Positions 18,081 to 27,192 of a DNA stretch of 64,000 nt are shown piece by piece. Made by a program: the position numbers and the translations under genes. Where the stretch lies: positions 620,001 through 684,000 of the forward strand of contig NZ_CP072549.1 in NCBI RefSeq assembly GCF_019343495.1, written 5' to 3'. A model generated the notes under the pieces. It had not been told where the DNA came from and made no database searches. It worked only from the letters and a program-made list of their open reading frames with translations. Each line of letters starts with the position of its first letter. Position 1 is the first letter of the stretch. This stretch comes from Acinetobacter lwoffii (GTDB taxonomy: Bacteria; Pseudomonadota; Gammaproteobacteria; Pseudomonadales; Moraxellaceae).

Positions 18081-18638
18081 TTAATTTTGTCTATATTTAC
18101 GATTATCAAATATGTTCATAAATATTAATGTAAAGAATACCATGAGGGCATATTGCAAACTAAAAGCAATAGCAGAAATATAAGGATGTGCGAAACTGTT
18201 TAAGTAGGTAAGAGTATCGCCTTTGCGCCATTCTTTATATGGTGGGAGAGGCTCATCATTAATAATAAACCAAGTCAGGTTCATTAGGCCTAAAGTAAAA
18301 AAGAAAAATACAATGCCAAGCCAGCCATTGATAGACTGCTGGTTCTTATTTAATGTTGCATAATGCTGACGTATTTGTCTTACATATTTGGCTGGTAGTG
18401 GGTGTCTTAAATAATTAATAACAATAAGCCCAATCACGAAAAAATTACATATTGCAAAATAGTCATTTAGAAACTTATGTTGGCTTGAAATCGAAGAGTC
18501 AATTGTGGTCGGAAATAAGCCCTGAAATGAGAAATCAAAACTGACTATGACTAATGCGATTACAGTGGGTACAAGATAAAAATAATAAAATGGTGCTGTA
18601 ACATCTAAATAATATAAAAAAGCTGATTTTTTTTTCAT
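18081..18638 (-). CDS. Unknown four-helix membrane protein, cargo of a pdif module
   Basis: A 185-residue protein that I cannot assign to a family. Hydrophobic segments lie near residues 17-40, 62-80, 103-125 and 155-177, with a short loop rich in Pro and charged residues (NDEPLPPYKEWRKGDTLTY) before the last. The C-terminus is basic. The gene is more AT-rich than its surroundings, which suggests acquisition. It is the only gene between two oppositely oriented pdif sites, so it is the cargo of a Xer-mobilised module. The ATG at 18638 is followed by three Lys codons. There is no partner gene, so a toxin-antitoxin pair is unlikely. Confidence 0.75.
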   Translation of the reverse strand: MKKKSAFLYYLDVTAPFYYFYLVPTVIALVIVSFDFSFQGLFPTTIDSSISSQHKFLNDYFAICNFFVIGLIVINYLRHPLPAKYVRQIRQHYATLNKNQQSINGWLGIVFFFFTLGLMNLTWFIINDEPLPPYKEWRKGDTLTYLNSFAHPYISAIAFSLQYALMVFFTLIFMNIFDNRKYRQN

Positions 18639-18670
18639 AGTTTTTGGTGATTTCGTTTAAGTTTTCCTAA

Positions 18671-18698
18671 AATTAACATAATACACGTTATACGAAAT
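18671..18698 (-). other. pdif site 2, inverted relative to site 1
   Basis: Read on the minus strand it is XerC half ATTTCGTATAA (18698-18688, perfect), centre CGTGTA, XerD half TTATGTTAATT (18681-18671, one mismatch). The XerD half faces the gene at 18081, so the gene is flanked by inverted sites as in plasmid pdif modules. The hybrid IS lies exactly five bases outside the XerC half, those five bases being its target duplication. Confidence 0.88.
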
Positions 18699-18703
18699 TA
18701 TCT

Positions 18704-20183
18704 TGTTAGAACCCATTTAAAGTGTCTATATTCTCACCAATAAAAATGTCTGGTTTATGATGGTTTTTATCACCATGGACTGGATATAAAATATAGATGC
18801 TGATCACTATGTCTGATAAAGAAATTCAACGTCTTGCAGTTCTGCAAGACGTTAGAGATCATCGTATTACCCAGGTCCGTGCTGCTGAAATCCTGAATCT
18901 TTCCACCCGTCAAATTACCCGGTTATTGCAGAAGCTCAATCAAGATGGTGTCTCAGGTATGGCACATGCCAGTCGTGGTCAACCGGGTCATCGTCGCCAT
19001 GACGTCCTGTTAAAATCAGAATGTCTTTCCATTATTTCTGAACATTTGCTGGGCTTTGGTCCTACATTGGCTCATGAGAAGCTCAGCAGCATGTTTGGCC
19101 TGCATATCCCGGTAGAAACGGTTCGTCGCTGGATGACTGCAAATGACCTCTGGATTCCTCGATCCAAGCGCCTGAAACGTCCATATCAGCCTCGATACAA
19201 CCGTGATTGCTTCGGTGAGCTGATCCAGATCGATGGCTCATATCACGACTGGTTTGAAGGTCGAGCTTCCAAATGCTGCTTGCTGGTTTATATCGATGAC
19301 GCCACTGGAAAGCTGTTGCATCTGCGCTTTTGTGAGGCTGAAACGACCTTTGATTATATGCTTTCAACCCGAGCCTACATTGAGCAATACGGCAAGCCTT
19401 TAGCGTTTTATAGCGATAAACACTCGGTATTCCGAGTGAATCAGAAATCGAGCCAAGATAGCCAGATCACGCAATTTGGGCGGATCCTGAATGAGTTAAA
19501 CATTGATATTGTCTTCGCCAACTCCCCACAAGCCAAAGGCCGCGTAGAACGTGCCAATAGAACTCTTCAGGACCGTCTGATCAAGGAGATGCGCCTGGAA
19601 GGTATCTGTTCGATTGCTGAGGCCAATGCATGGTTGCCCTGCTTTATCGAGCAGTTCAATCAGAAGTTCGCCAAATATGCGCGAAACTCAAAGAATTTAC
19701 ATCGGCCATTAACCGAATCTGATCTTGAACTGGATGATATTTTTACCTGGCAGGAACCGCGTAAGGTCACCAAGAATCTGACCCTGACCTATGACAAATG
19801 TATTTATATGCTTGAGCCAACAGTACTGAATCATAAGCTGATTGGGCAATACATTTCATTTCTAGAGTATCCGGATGGCACTGTGGCCCTCATGCATGAA
19901 GGGCGAAAGCTCAACTACAGCATCTTCAATAAATTGGCTGGGCTGCAGCAAAATGAGATTGTTGAGAATAAACGGTTAGGTACAGTTCTGGCACATATTC
20001 AGCAACAGCATGAAGAACTGGAACAGCAAAACAAACGTAATCGTTCTCAAAAGATGCCAAGCAGACGTGCACAGAAAACAGCAATTCAACAACGAAATCT
20101 GAATCCTGTGCTTGACTTGGAAATGTCCATATAGGACATTTCTATTTGGTTATTAGGTAGGACATTTCTACTTGGGAATAACA
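18704..20183 (+). mobile_element. Hybrid IS1202/ISNCY-type element with 5-bp target duplication
   Basis: A 1480-bp element. Its left end TGTTAGAACCCATTTAAAG is that of element A, and its right end (complement of TGTTATTCCCAAGTAGAAAT, ending at 20183) is that of element B. The five bases before it (TATCT, 18699-18703) are repeated directly after it (20184-20188), so it arrived by transposition as a unit. The left flank is five bases from a pdif XerC half. The change from A-type to B-type sequence falls between about 20003 and 20016, inside the transposase gene. Confidence 0.88.
18797..20134 (+). CDS. Hybrid IS transposase, intact
   Basis: A 445-residue IS1202/ISNCY-type DDE transposase. The helix-turn-helix is near 25-45; catalytic Asp146, Asp207 and Glu251 are all present, and Gln226 is CAA where element A has a stop. 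Up to about residue 405 the protein follows element A with several scattered differences (for instance LIGQ versus LVGQ), so the donor was a relative of A, not the local copy. From EELEQQNKRNRSQ to the end, NPVLDLEMSI, it is identical to element B, as is the DNA that follows to the IS end. Likely functional, given the clean target duplication. Confidence 0.92.
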   Translation: MLITMSDKEIQRLAVLQDVRDHRITQVRAAEILNLSTRQITRLLQKLNQDGVSGMAHASRGQPGHRRHDVLLKSECLSIISEHLLGFGPTLAHEKLSSMFGLHIPVETVRRWMTANDLWIPRSKRLKRPYQPRYNRDCFGELIQIDGSYHDWFEGRASKCCLLVYIDDATGKLLHLRFCEAETTFDYMLSTRAYIEQYGKPLAFYSDKHSVFRVNQKSSQDSQITQFGRILNELNIDIVFANSPQAKGRVERANRTLQDRLIKEMRLEGICSIAEANAWLPCFIEQFNQKFAKYARNSKNLHRPLTESDLELDDIFTWQEPRKVTKNLTLTYDKCIYMLEPTVLNHKLIGQYISFLEYPDGTVALMHEGRKLNYSIFNKLAGLQQNEIVENKRLGTVLAHIQQQHEELEQQNKRNRSQKMPSRRAQKTAIQQRNLNPVLDLEMSI

Positions 20184-20225
20184 TATCTATTTTATTTTAT
20201 ATAAATCATATTTTTATAATCGAAT

Positions 20226-20257
20226 AAAAAGCCTAACTTAGCTGAATTAGGCTTTTT
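20226..20257 (+). terminator. Orphan terminator after the hybrid IS
   Basis: AAAAAGCCTAA (20226-20236) pairs with TTAGGCTTTTT (20247-20257). No gene ends directly before it on the plus strand except the IS, so it was probably the terminator of a gene now displaced, or it insulates the region. Confidence 0.8.
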
Positions 20258-20699
20258 TAATAATTTACGAAGTTCCACGCCTATTATTTGAGCAAAGTTC
20301 CACGGTTTTGTTCAACTTTTATAAATATTGTCCTATTTTTCATAAGTCATTATTACATGTGGTAGAACCGAAATTGGTACATAAAAAATAGGGAAGTTGG
20401 TAATCATAAGGAAAAAAATAACACTCTATATGTCGTAAAAGACAAATTATGAGTCGTCTGATAGAGTTTTACCATTTAAATGACAATCTTCTTTTTGAGC
20501 AGAGTTGCTTTAAAAAAGCGTACATATTGCAGGTTAATTTCATTTTTATTGAAGTAAATCACATAAAAAATTTAAAATATTTTCTTTATAAATCAAATAT
20601 GTTTGAGGCTTTAAAAAAAACGCTGCACAATGAAATCAAAATATTTTGGCATAAATCTAAGATTGAGATTTGTGCCGTTGTGCATTTCCGGGGGAAAAG
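20258..20699. other. Intergenic stretch before pilU
   Basis: AT-rich. The 10-mer AAGTTCCACG occurs twice (20270-20279 and 20295-20304). A weak frame from 20449 runs into pilU in another phase and has no coding character. No pilT gene or pilT fragment is present, although pilT usually precedes pilU in this genus. Confidence 0.5.
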
Positions 20700-21896
20700 A
20701 TGTTCACGGCAGAATTGTTGGACGAAGCAAAAAAATTCATGCATCACATGCTGACTAAGGTGGTGGAATATGGCGGTTCAGATTTATTTATTACGGCTGA
20801 TTTTCCACCTAGTATTAAACATCAGGGCTTAATGAAACCTTTTGGACAGCAGGAACTCACGGCTGAAAAAACCAAGCTGTTTGCCTACAGCTTGATGAAT
20901 GATAAACAGCGTAAAGAATTTGAAACTGAACTCGAGTGCAATTTTGCCATCACCGTGCCAGGTGTTTCCCGTTTCCGGGTCAATGTGTTCCAGCAACAAC
21001 TCAATGTCGGCATGGTAATTCGTACCATTACTGCAGAAATTCCAAACTTCCAGAAACTGAAATTACCGGAATCGCTGAAACATGTGATTATGGAAAAACG
21101 CGGACTGGTGCTGGTGGTCGGTGGAACGGGTTCAGGTAAATCAACTTCACTCGCGGCGATGATTGACTACCGTAATGAAAATTCGGCCGGGCATATCATT
21201 ACCGTAGAAGACCCGGTTGAATATGTGCACAAGCATAAAAAATCCATGATTACTCATCGTGAAGTCGGAGTGGACTGCCATTCCTGGCACAACGCGCTGA
21301 AAAATACCTTGCGTCAGGCACCAGATGTGATTCTGATCGGGGAAATTCGCGATACTGAAACTATGGAACATGCGATTGCCTTTGCGGAAACTGGTCATTT
21401 GTGTTTGGGAACACTGCACTCCAACAATGCCAATCAGACTTTGGACCGAATTATTAACTTCTTTCCGGAAGAACGCCGGAATCAGTTATTAATGGATTTG
21501 TCATCCAATATGAAGGCAATTATTTCACAGCGTCTGATTCGTACTCAAGATGGTAAAGGCCGTCGCGCAGCGATTGAAATCATGTTGAATACACCACTTA
21601 TTTCAGACTTGATTCTGAAAGGTGAATTCCATGAGCTGAAAGCAATTATGGCGAAATCGCGTGAACTGGGCATGCAGACTTTTGACCAGGCCTTATTTGA
21701 CCTGTATAACCAAGGCGCCATTTCCTATGAAGAAGCTTTGCGTAATGCTGATTCTACCAATGAATTACGTTTGCAGATCAAGCTGAAAAGTAACCGACAG
21801 GACACTACCGTAGCCACAGAGGCAACCCAATTCACCATGATGCAAGAGCCAAAAGCGGAAGAGAAACAAGCAGAGAATACTTCGGTGTCAGAATAA
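20700..21896 (+). CDS. pilU: PilU-type type IV pilus retraction ATPase
   Basis: A 398-residue PilT/PilU-family hexameric ATPase that powers pilus retraction at the inner membrane. Walker A is GGTGSGKS near 141-148, Walker B is in ILIGEIRD near 212-219, and the His box is ETGHLCLGTLHSNNA. It reads as PilU, not PilT, from the tail RNADSTNELRLQIKLKSNR and from the C-terminal extension. The ATG at 20700 follows GGGGGAAAAG; an open frame to 20670 is less likely. It stands alone: no pilT precedes it, and a mobile patch sits upstream, so its original promoter may have been lost or changed. A deleted relative lies at 14746. Confidence 0.93.
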   Translation: MFTAELLDEAKKFMHHMLTKVVEYGGSDLFITADFPPSIKHQGLMKPFGQQELTAEKTKLFAYSLMNDKQRKEFETELECNFAITVPGVSRFRVNVFQQQLNVGMVIRTITAEIPNFQKLKLPESLKHVIMEKRGLVLVVGGTGSGKSTSLAAMIDYRNENSAGHIITVEDPVEYVHKHKKSMITHREVGVDCHSWHNALKNTLRQAPDVILIGEIRDTETMEHAIAFAETGHLCLGTLHSNNANQTLDRIINFFPEERRNQLLMDLSSNMKAIISQRLIRTQDGKGRRAAIEIMLNTPLISDLILKGEFHELKAIMAKSRELGMQTFDQALFDLYNQGAISYEEALRNADSTNELRLQIKLKSNRQDTTVATEATQFTMMQEPKAEEKQAENTSVSE

Positions 21897-21914
21897 ATAT
21901 TTGCTCAAAAAATC

Positions 21915-21943
21915 ACAGGCAGAATTTTCTGCCTGTTTTTTTA
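21915..21943 (+). terminator. Terminator after pilU
   Basis: ACAGGCAGA (21915-21923) and TCTGCCTGT (21928-21936) form a perfect 9-bp stem, followed by a T run. Confidence 0.95.
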
Positions 21944-21978
21944 TTGATCTTATTTATTATTCGATTCAATCCATAAAA

Positions 21979-23154
21979 CTAGACGGTTTTACGTTGCACC
22001 ACCAGCTTAAAATAAACAATACTGCTTAAGGTTAAAATACCGCATAGCATAAAAGCAAACTGATAACTGTAAGCTGCAATGATGGCACCAATCAGTAGTG
22101 AACCGATGGCAATACCCAGGTCATAAAACGTATAAAAAGTTGAAGTTGCATAGCCAATTCGATGCTTGGGCGCACATTGAATCGCCAAAGTTTGAATACA
22201 CGGCTGGACACTACCAAAGCCCACACCAACCATGACTGCAGCCAGCATAAATCCCCATAAGCTCTGAATCTGGCTCAGTAAAAATAAACCCGAACTAAAA
22301 GCCAGCAATGCCGGATAAATCACATATTGCGGGCCTTTACGATCATAAATCTTTCCGGTGATCGGCCGTAAGCTCATCATGGAAATCGCAAAAACCACAA
22401 AGAATAAACCTGCATAGGCCATTAAATCCTTGCTGGCTGCGAAGGGTGCGATAAAAGACATGATGCTCGCATAAGAAAAAGAAATCAGCATGGCCAATAC
22501 TGCGACAGGCAGCACTTTCTTTTCCACAAAATCTGTCAGCTCAAGCGAGGTTTTCTTATTGGTATTTTTGATGATTTTTTCAGGTTCTTTGACCGGAATC
22601 AAAAAACAGAAGGCAAATCCGATAAAAACCAAGACGATCAATAGCATACTGACCTGAAAATAAGACCAGTATTCCATCAGGCTTAGACCTATTAACGGAC
22701 CTAAGACAATCCCCAGATTAACCGACATGACAAAATAGCCCATGCCTTCACCTTTACGCTGCTCCGGAATAAATTGGTTCACCACAGGCACGCAAACTGT
22801 AGTCAATATACTGAACCAGATGCCATGGAAGAAACGGATGATAAACAGAATCGTGAGCTGATCTGCCAGCAGATAAGTAAGTGAAAACAGGCTAAAAAAC
22901 ACTTCTGAAATAATCAGGGTTCTACGTACCCCGAATTTTTCGATAATTAAACCGCTAAAAGGTCGCACTGCAATGGCAGAGACCATAAACAAGGTCATGG
23001 CCAGACCTGCCTGAGTCAGGTTGCCGCCTAATTCTTTTAAGATGTATATTGGCAAAATTGTGGTTTGTGCAAAATAGAAAATAAATAAAAATAGGTTGTT
23101 GGCCAAACAAAGCACAAATGACTTGGTCCATAGTGGCGCTGCAATGGCGTTCAT
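21979..23154 (-). CDS. MFS transporter
   Basis: A 391-residue major facilitator with twelve hydrophobic segments, the usual length. The loop 2-3 motif region reads RPFSGLIIEKFGVRR near residue 65. A charged central loop (VKEPEKIIKNTNKKTSLELTD) separates the two six-helix halves. It resembles the YfcJ/arabinose-efflux branch of drug and sugar exporters, but the substrate is not shown. It is a single gene with a convergent terminator shared with pilU at 21915. The start is the ATG at 23154. Confidence 0.85.
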   Translation of the reverse strand: MNAIAAPLWTKSFVLCLANNLFLFIFYFAQTTILPIYILKELGGNLTQAGLAMTLFMVSAIAVRPFSGLIIEKFGVRRTLIISEVFFSLFSLTYLLADQLTILFIIRFFHGIWFSILTTVCVPVVNQFIPEQRKGEGMGYFVMSVNLGIVLGPLIGLSLMEYWSYFQVSMLLIVLVFIGFAFCFLIPVKEPEKIIKNTNKKTSLELTDFVEKKVLPVAVLAMLISFSYASIMSFIAPFAASKDLMAYAGLFFVVFAISMMSLRPITGKIYDRKGPQYVIYPALLAFSSGLFLLSQIQSLWGFMLAAVMVGVGFGSVQPCIQTLAIQCAPKHRIGYATSTFYTFYDLGIAIGSLLIGAIIAAYSYQFAFMLCGILTLSSIVYFKLVVQRKTV

Positions 23155-23353
23155 GATTTTCCTAAAATGATATGCTGTAAGACGCTGGGCTCAGCATGGG
23201 AAATTATTGTTATAAATAAGCGCGAGCTATCTAGGAGCGAAGGAGATATGAGCAAGACTTTAAGAAAAATAAGTGAAAAATACAATGATATTTCATGATA
23301 AATGCATGAAATTTAATTTGAACTAGGAAATGCAACGCTTGATCTTTAATAAA

Positions 23354-23377
23354 AAAATCAGCCCGGAGGCTGATTTT
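23354..23377. terminator. Terminator after gcvH
   Basis: AAAATCAGCC (23354-23363) and GGCTGATTTT (23368-23377) with the loop CGGA. The T run follows on the minus strand, so it serves gcvH, which ends at 23394. Confidence 0.9.
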
Positions 23378-23393
23378 TTAAAGTTAAAATGGC

Positions 23394-23768
23394 TTAGAGG
23401 CCAGCTTCATATTCTGTATTGGAAAGCAGCTTTTCGACATCTGCCATATTGTCTGGCTTGATTTTATAGATCCAGCCTTTGCCATATGGGTCATCATTAA
23501 TGAAATCTGGATCATCTTCAAGATCAGGATTGATTTCAACCACTACACCAGACACTGGTGCATGAATATCGGAAGCTGTTTTTACTGATTCAACCACGCC
23601 AGCTTGTTCGCCCGCAGTAATATGTGAATCAAGATCTGGTGCTTCTACATAGACTAAATCGCCTAACGCATCCTGTGCATGGTCGGAAATACCGGTCACA
23701 ACAAGATCACCCTCAATGCGCACCCATTCATGTGTACTTGCGTACTTTAATTCTGCAGGATGATTCAT
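23394..23768 (-). CDS. gcvH: Glycine cleavage system H protein
   Basis: A 124-residue lipoyl-carrier protein of the glycine cleavage system, shuttling the aminomethyl group between the P, T and L proteins. The lipoylation site is Lys63 in [15 protein letters not shown], and the N-terminal [10 protein letters not shown] and C-terminal GKGWIYKIK are family features. The length is normal. No gcvP or gcvT lies in the window, so the system is split across the chromosome. AAGGAGTTATCA before the ATG is a strong ribosome binding site. No glycine riboswitch is apparent upstream. Confidence 0.96.
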   Translation of the reverse strand: MNHPAELKYASTHEWVRIEGDLVVTGISDHAQDALGDLVYVEAPDLDSHITAGEQAGVVESVKTASDIHAPVSGVVVEINPDLEDDPDFINDDPYGKGWIYKIKPDNMADVEKLLSNTEYEAGL

Positions 23769-23850
23769 TGATAACTCCTTAAAAATCTTAAGATCATTTT
23801 TGACATGTTTTATACATTCTTTTTAAGCAAAACAAAAGGCTTATACTTCC

Positions 23851-24879
23851 TTATAAATAAGGATCTTTGCGCCAGTTGCTCGGGCTGCGACCACTCCAGC
23901 GTTTAAATGCTCTGCTAAAATTGGCGACATCACTATAACCCAGTTCATCGGCAATCTGTTCCAGAGTGAAATCTGTCCGGGATAATAACGAGGTGGCATG
24001 CCGGTAACGCACTTCATCGACCAGGGTAGAAAAGGAGGTGCCTTCGGCGGCGAGTTGACGTTTTAAGGTGCGGTCAGACATGTGCAAGCGATCCGCCACA
24101 CTTTCAATACTGAGATAGTGTTGCTCAGCATGGGTTAATATATCCCGGACACGCATGGCAATCCGATGCCGTTCACCCAAGGCAGAAAGTTCCGTTTCAC
24201 ACTGGTTAATCGCAATCTGGCTGGCAATCGGATCGGCATGCACCAGCTTGTTCATCAGGTAGCTTTTATCAAAGCTCAGAATTAAATGCGGTTGTTCAAA
24301 ACGGAACTGATGGGTGGGGAACTTCGCCATAAAGCGTTCAAAATCTTCCGGCTTTTTGAAATCGAAGTCGATTTCTCCTGTCGCATCAGTAACGCCTGTA
24401 ATCGCTTTGGCCATACTGATCAGACCGATCATCAAGGCAATGGAAATTTCGGTGCGCAGAGGTTCAAGCTGAATATCGGTTTGCAACTGTACCGTGGCTT
24501 TGGCACCAAAAGTCGAGAAAAATAGTTGCAGGAAGGGTAAACGGAGTTGAATAAATCGGTTCGCCAGTACCAGCGCATCGGTAATATTATTCGCCGTCAT
24601 AATGGCATAGCCAATAAAGCCATGAATCGAGATCCGCATCTGTGTGCCGAGATGATAGCCCAAGGTCGGTTCGCCGGTCAGTTTCAGGGCATATTTCACC
24701 AGTTCGTTGGCGACAGGGGTTGGAATACGAAAATCAGGATCTGCCAACTGTTCACTGGTCAGGCCAAAAGGTTGGAAAAGCGACTCATTATTATAACCCC
24801 AGCGGGAAATGACATCGAGAAGCAGGAGACCGTAAACACCTGGAATTCCTTGGTCTTGGCGTGGAGCAATTGTTTTCAT
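23851..24879 (-). CDS. AraC-family transcriptional regulator (OruR-like)
   Basis: A regulator of about 342 residues. The N-terminal 200 residues resemble the arabinose-binding-like ligand domain of the OruR/ArgR subgroup (YGLLLLDVISRWGY and GYHLGTQMRISIHGFIGYAIMTA). The C-terminal 100 carry two helix-turn-helix units (SVADRLHMSDRTLKRQL and IADELGYSDVANFSRAFKRWSG). The frame extends eight codons further with a TTG start; the ATG at 24879 follows GGATCGCGC and is preferred. The target genes are not evident, since gcvH is a housekeeping neighbour. Confidence 0.88.
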   Translation of the reverse strand: MKTIAPRQDQGIPGVYGLLLLDVISRWGYNNESLFQPFGLTSEQLADPDFRIPTPVANELVKYALKLTGEPTLGYHLGTQMRISIHGFIGYAIMTANNITDALVLANRFIQLRLPFLQLFFSTFGAKATVQLQTDIQLEPLRTEISIALMIGLISMAKAITGVTDATGEIDFDFKKPEDFERFMAKFPTHQFRFEQPHLILSFDKSYLMNKLVHADPIASQIAINQCETELSALGERHRIAMRVRDILTHAEQHYLSIESVADRLHMSDRTLKRQLAAEGTSFSTLVDEVRYRHATSLLSRTDFTLEQIADELGYSDVANFSRAFKRWSGRSPSNWRKDPYL

Positions 24880-25341
24880 GCGCGATCCGTTGCACTCATT
24901 CAAATTTTTTTATTTATAAATAGATATTGGCATGAAGCCGCCAAATTTTTCATTAAAATTGTTGGACAAAATTTTGGCGATTGTGACTCTGCCACTGGCA
25001 GATTAGCCTGAATTCAGCATTAAAATCAATTTAAACCGCATAATTTTATTGATGAAATTAAAATTATTTTATTGAACAAGTCACATCCCAGCATCTGTTT
25101 GCTCAGGACAGGATGATTGGTCTAGTTTTTATTAAGTATTAAACAGGACTTCATCAGAGAGCTTTCAGCACTAGAGAGTGAGGTCATTTCATTAAAATGC
25201 CAGATAGATGGCAACTTAAGGTTCATCTATATAAAAGATTTTAAAAAGAAAGGTCTGGGCAAAGTTTTCTTTTGTCCCAGACCTGTTTAGTATTGAAGAT
25301 GATCAAATCATCAATAATTTTGAAATCTTCCAGATACTGTA
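24880..25341. other. Intergenic stretch between AraC regulator and ABC exporter
   Basis: It holds the promoter side of the AraC gene at the left and, at 25251-25284, the terminator of the ABC gene. Otherwise AT-rich with no frame of coding character and no RNA gene that I can see. Confidence 0.55.
25251..25284 (-). terminator. Terminator after the ABC exporter gene
   Basis: AGGTCTGGG (25251-25259) pairs with CCCAGACCT (25276-25284). On the minus strand it is followed by TTCTTTTT. Confidence 0.85.
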
Positions 25342-27192
25342 TTAATCATCCTTCGGTGCTTTGACCTGCTGTTGAATCAACATACCACCCGTTTGACGTT
25401 GCCAAAGTTGGGCATAGATGCCATTCAATGCTACTAGTTCTTCATGACTGCCTTGCTCGGCAATCCGACCTTGATCCAGTACAATCAGCCGATCCATCTG
25501 CGCGATGGTTGACAGGCGATGTGCAATGGCAATCACGGTTTTACCTTGCATCAAGTCATCAAGGCTATTCTGAATAGCGGCTTCGACTTCAGAATCCAGT
25601 GCACTGGTCGCTTCATCCAGAATCAGAATCGGGGCATCTTTCAGGAACACACGAGCAATCGCAATCCGCTGACGTTGTCCGCCGGAAAGTTTTACGCCAC
25701 GTTCACCGACATAGGCTTCATAGCCTTTTTTACCGCGTAAATCGGTCAGATTGGGAATAAACTCTTCTGCCTTGGCTTTACGCACGGCTTCAAACATTTC
25801 TTCATCGCTTGCATCAGGACGACCATATTTAATATTTTCCGCGACCGTGCGATGTAGCAGTGAAGTATCTTGAGTCACTAATGCAATGTTCTTGCGCAAA
25901 CTGTCTTGAGTGACTTCATCAATATCCTGACCATCAATCAAGATACGCCCCTGGTTGATATGATAGAAGTGCAGCAACAGTTGAATCAGGGTGGATTTAC
26001 CGGCACCTGAACGACCGACAATCCCGATTTTTTCACCCGGACGAATGGTCAGATTAAACTGATCAATCACATTTTTATCATTGTAGGCAAAGCTGACATT
26101 TTCGAATTTGATCTCACCATGATTGAGCTGTAGCTCTTTGGCATCCGGTTTATCTTCAATGGCAATTTTACGACCCAAAGTTTTCATACCATCCTGAATG
26201 GTACCGACATTTTCAAACAGGGCAGAGGTCTGCCACATCATAAATTCGGCAATACTGTTCAGTTTCAGTACCATTGCTGTAGTTGCAGCAATAATGCCCA
26301 GCTCGGCCTGACCTTCCATCCACAACCAGATCGCAGTACCCAGTACGCCGCCATATAACACTACACTCAGCAGTAAAATACTGATTTCGTATTGGGCACC
26401 CAGACGCATCTGTTTATATACCGTTACCATAAATTCCTGCATAGAGGTCTTGGCATACTGGCTTTCACGACCGGCATGAGCAAACAGCTTGACAGTCTGA
26501 ATATTGGTATAGGCATCCGTGATACGCCCGGTCATGACGGCACGGGCATCCGCCTGAGCATTGGAAATTTTGCTCAAACGTGGAATGAAATAACACGCTG
26601 CACAGATAAACAAGGCTAGCCAGACCATCAATGGAATGATCAGCAAGGGTGAAATTGCACCCAAAACAATATTGATGGTGATGAAATAAATCAGCACATA
26701 AGCCAGCATGTCACCCAGAATGACCCAGAATTCGCGTACTGCCAGAGCGGTTTGCATAACTTTGGCCGATAATCGTCCGGCAAAATCGTTGTGGAAAAAA
26801 TCCAGGCTTTGTTTCATCAGCAGATTATGAAAGCGCCAGCGTAAACGCATCGGGAAGTTGCTATACAGAATTTGATGCTTAATCAGTGATTGTGCGCTGG
26901 CGAAGAAAATATTGGCCAGCAGAACAATACTCAGTAAGGTTAAATTACTGGCATGTTGCTCCAGAAAAGTATCGGGCTGGCTTTTACTGAGCCAGTTCAC
27001 CAGATCACCAATTTTTGAATACAGAAAAGCTTCGAAGCTGGCAGCCCCGGCGGTACACAGCACCAGAATCAGCAAATAACGGCGTACGCCATAGGCCGCC
27101 TGCCAGACAAATGGAAAAAACTTGGTCGGTAAAGGTTGATTCAGATTTTTGGTGGGATAGGGGTCAACCAGTCTTTCAAGCCATCGAAACAT
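25342..27192 (-). CDS. ABC exporter, fused permease and ATPase
   Basis: A half-transporter of about 616 residues that would work as a homodimer. Six hydrophobic segments fall in roughly the first 320 residues. The ATPase domain has Walker A GRSGAGKST near residue 395, signature LSGGQRQ, and Walker B ILILDEATSALD followed by the switch His in IAHRLST. It belongs to the MsbA/MdlB-like exporter branch; the substrate is unknown. The frame opens at an ATG at 27213, but MFRWLERLVDPYP from 27192 is a more natural start, preceded by AAGAG. Both starts are plausible. Confidence 0.9.
   Translation of the reverse strand: MFRWLERLVDPYPTKNLNQPLPTKFFPFVWQAAYGVRRYLLILVLCTAGAASFEAFLYSKIGDLVNWLSKSQPDTFLEQHASNLTLLSIVLLANIFFASAQSLIKHQILYSNFPMRLRWRFHNLLMKQSLDFFHNDFAGRLSAKVMQTALAVREFWVILGDMLAYVLIYFITINIVLGAISPLLIIPLMVWLALFICAACYFIPRLSKISNAQADARAVMTGRITDAYTNIQTVKLFAHAGRESQYAKTSMQEFMVTVYKQMRLGAQYEISILLLSVVLYGGVLGTAIWLWMEGQAELGIIAATTAMVLKLNSIAEFMMWQTSALFENVGTIQDGMKTLGRKIAIEDKPDAKELQLNHGEIKFENVSFAYNDKNVIDQFNLTIRPGEKIGIVGRSGAGKSTLIQLLLHFYHINQGRILIDGQDIDEVTQDSLRKNIALVTQDTSLLHRTVAENIKYGRPDASDEEMFEAVRKAKAEEFIPNLTDLRGKKGYEAYVGERGVKLSGGQRQRIAIARVFLKDAPILILDEATSALDSEVEAAIQNSLDDLMQGKTVIAIAHRLSTIAQMDRLIVLDQGRIAEQGSHEELVALNGIYAQLWQRQTGGMLIQQQVKAPKDD

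Noticed and set aside
18034..18704. Toxin-antitoxin pair in the pdif module
   Set aside because: Only one gene is present, and it is a 185-residue multi-pass membrane protein.
20449..20754. 101-residue open frame before pilU
   Set aside because: Low-complexity AT-rich translation, no ribosome site, overlaps the real pilU start in another phase.
23769..23850. Glycine riboswitch upstream of gcvH
   Set aside because: The gap is short and lies between gcvH and the upstream AraC gene. I see no tandem aptamer-like structure.
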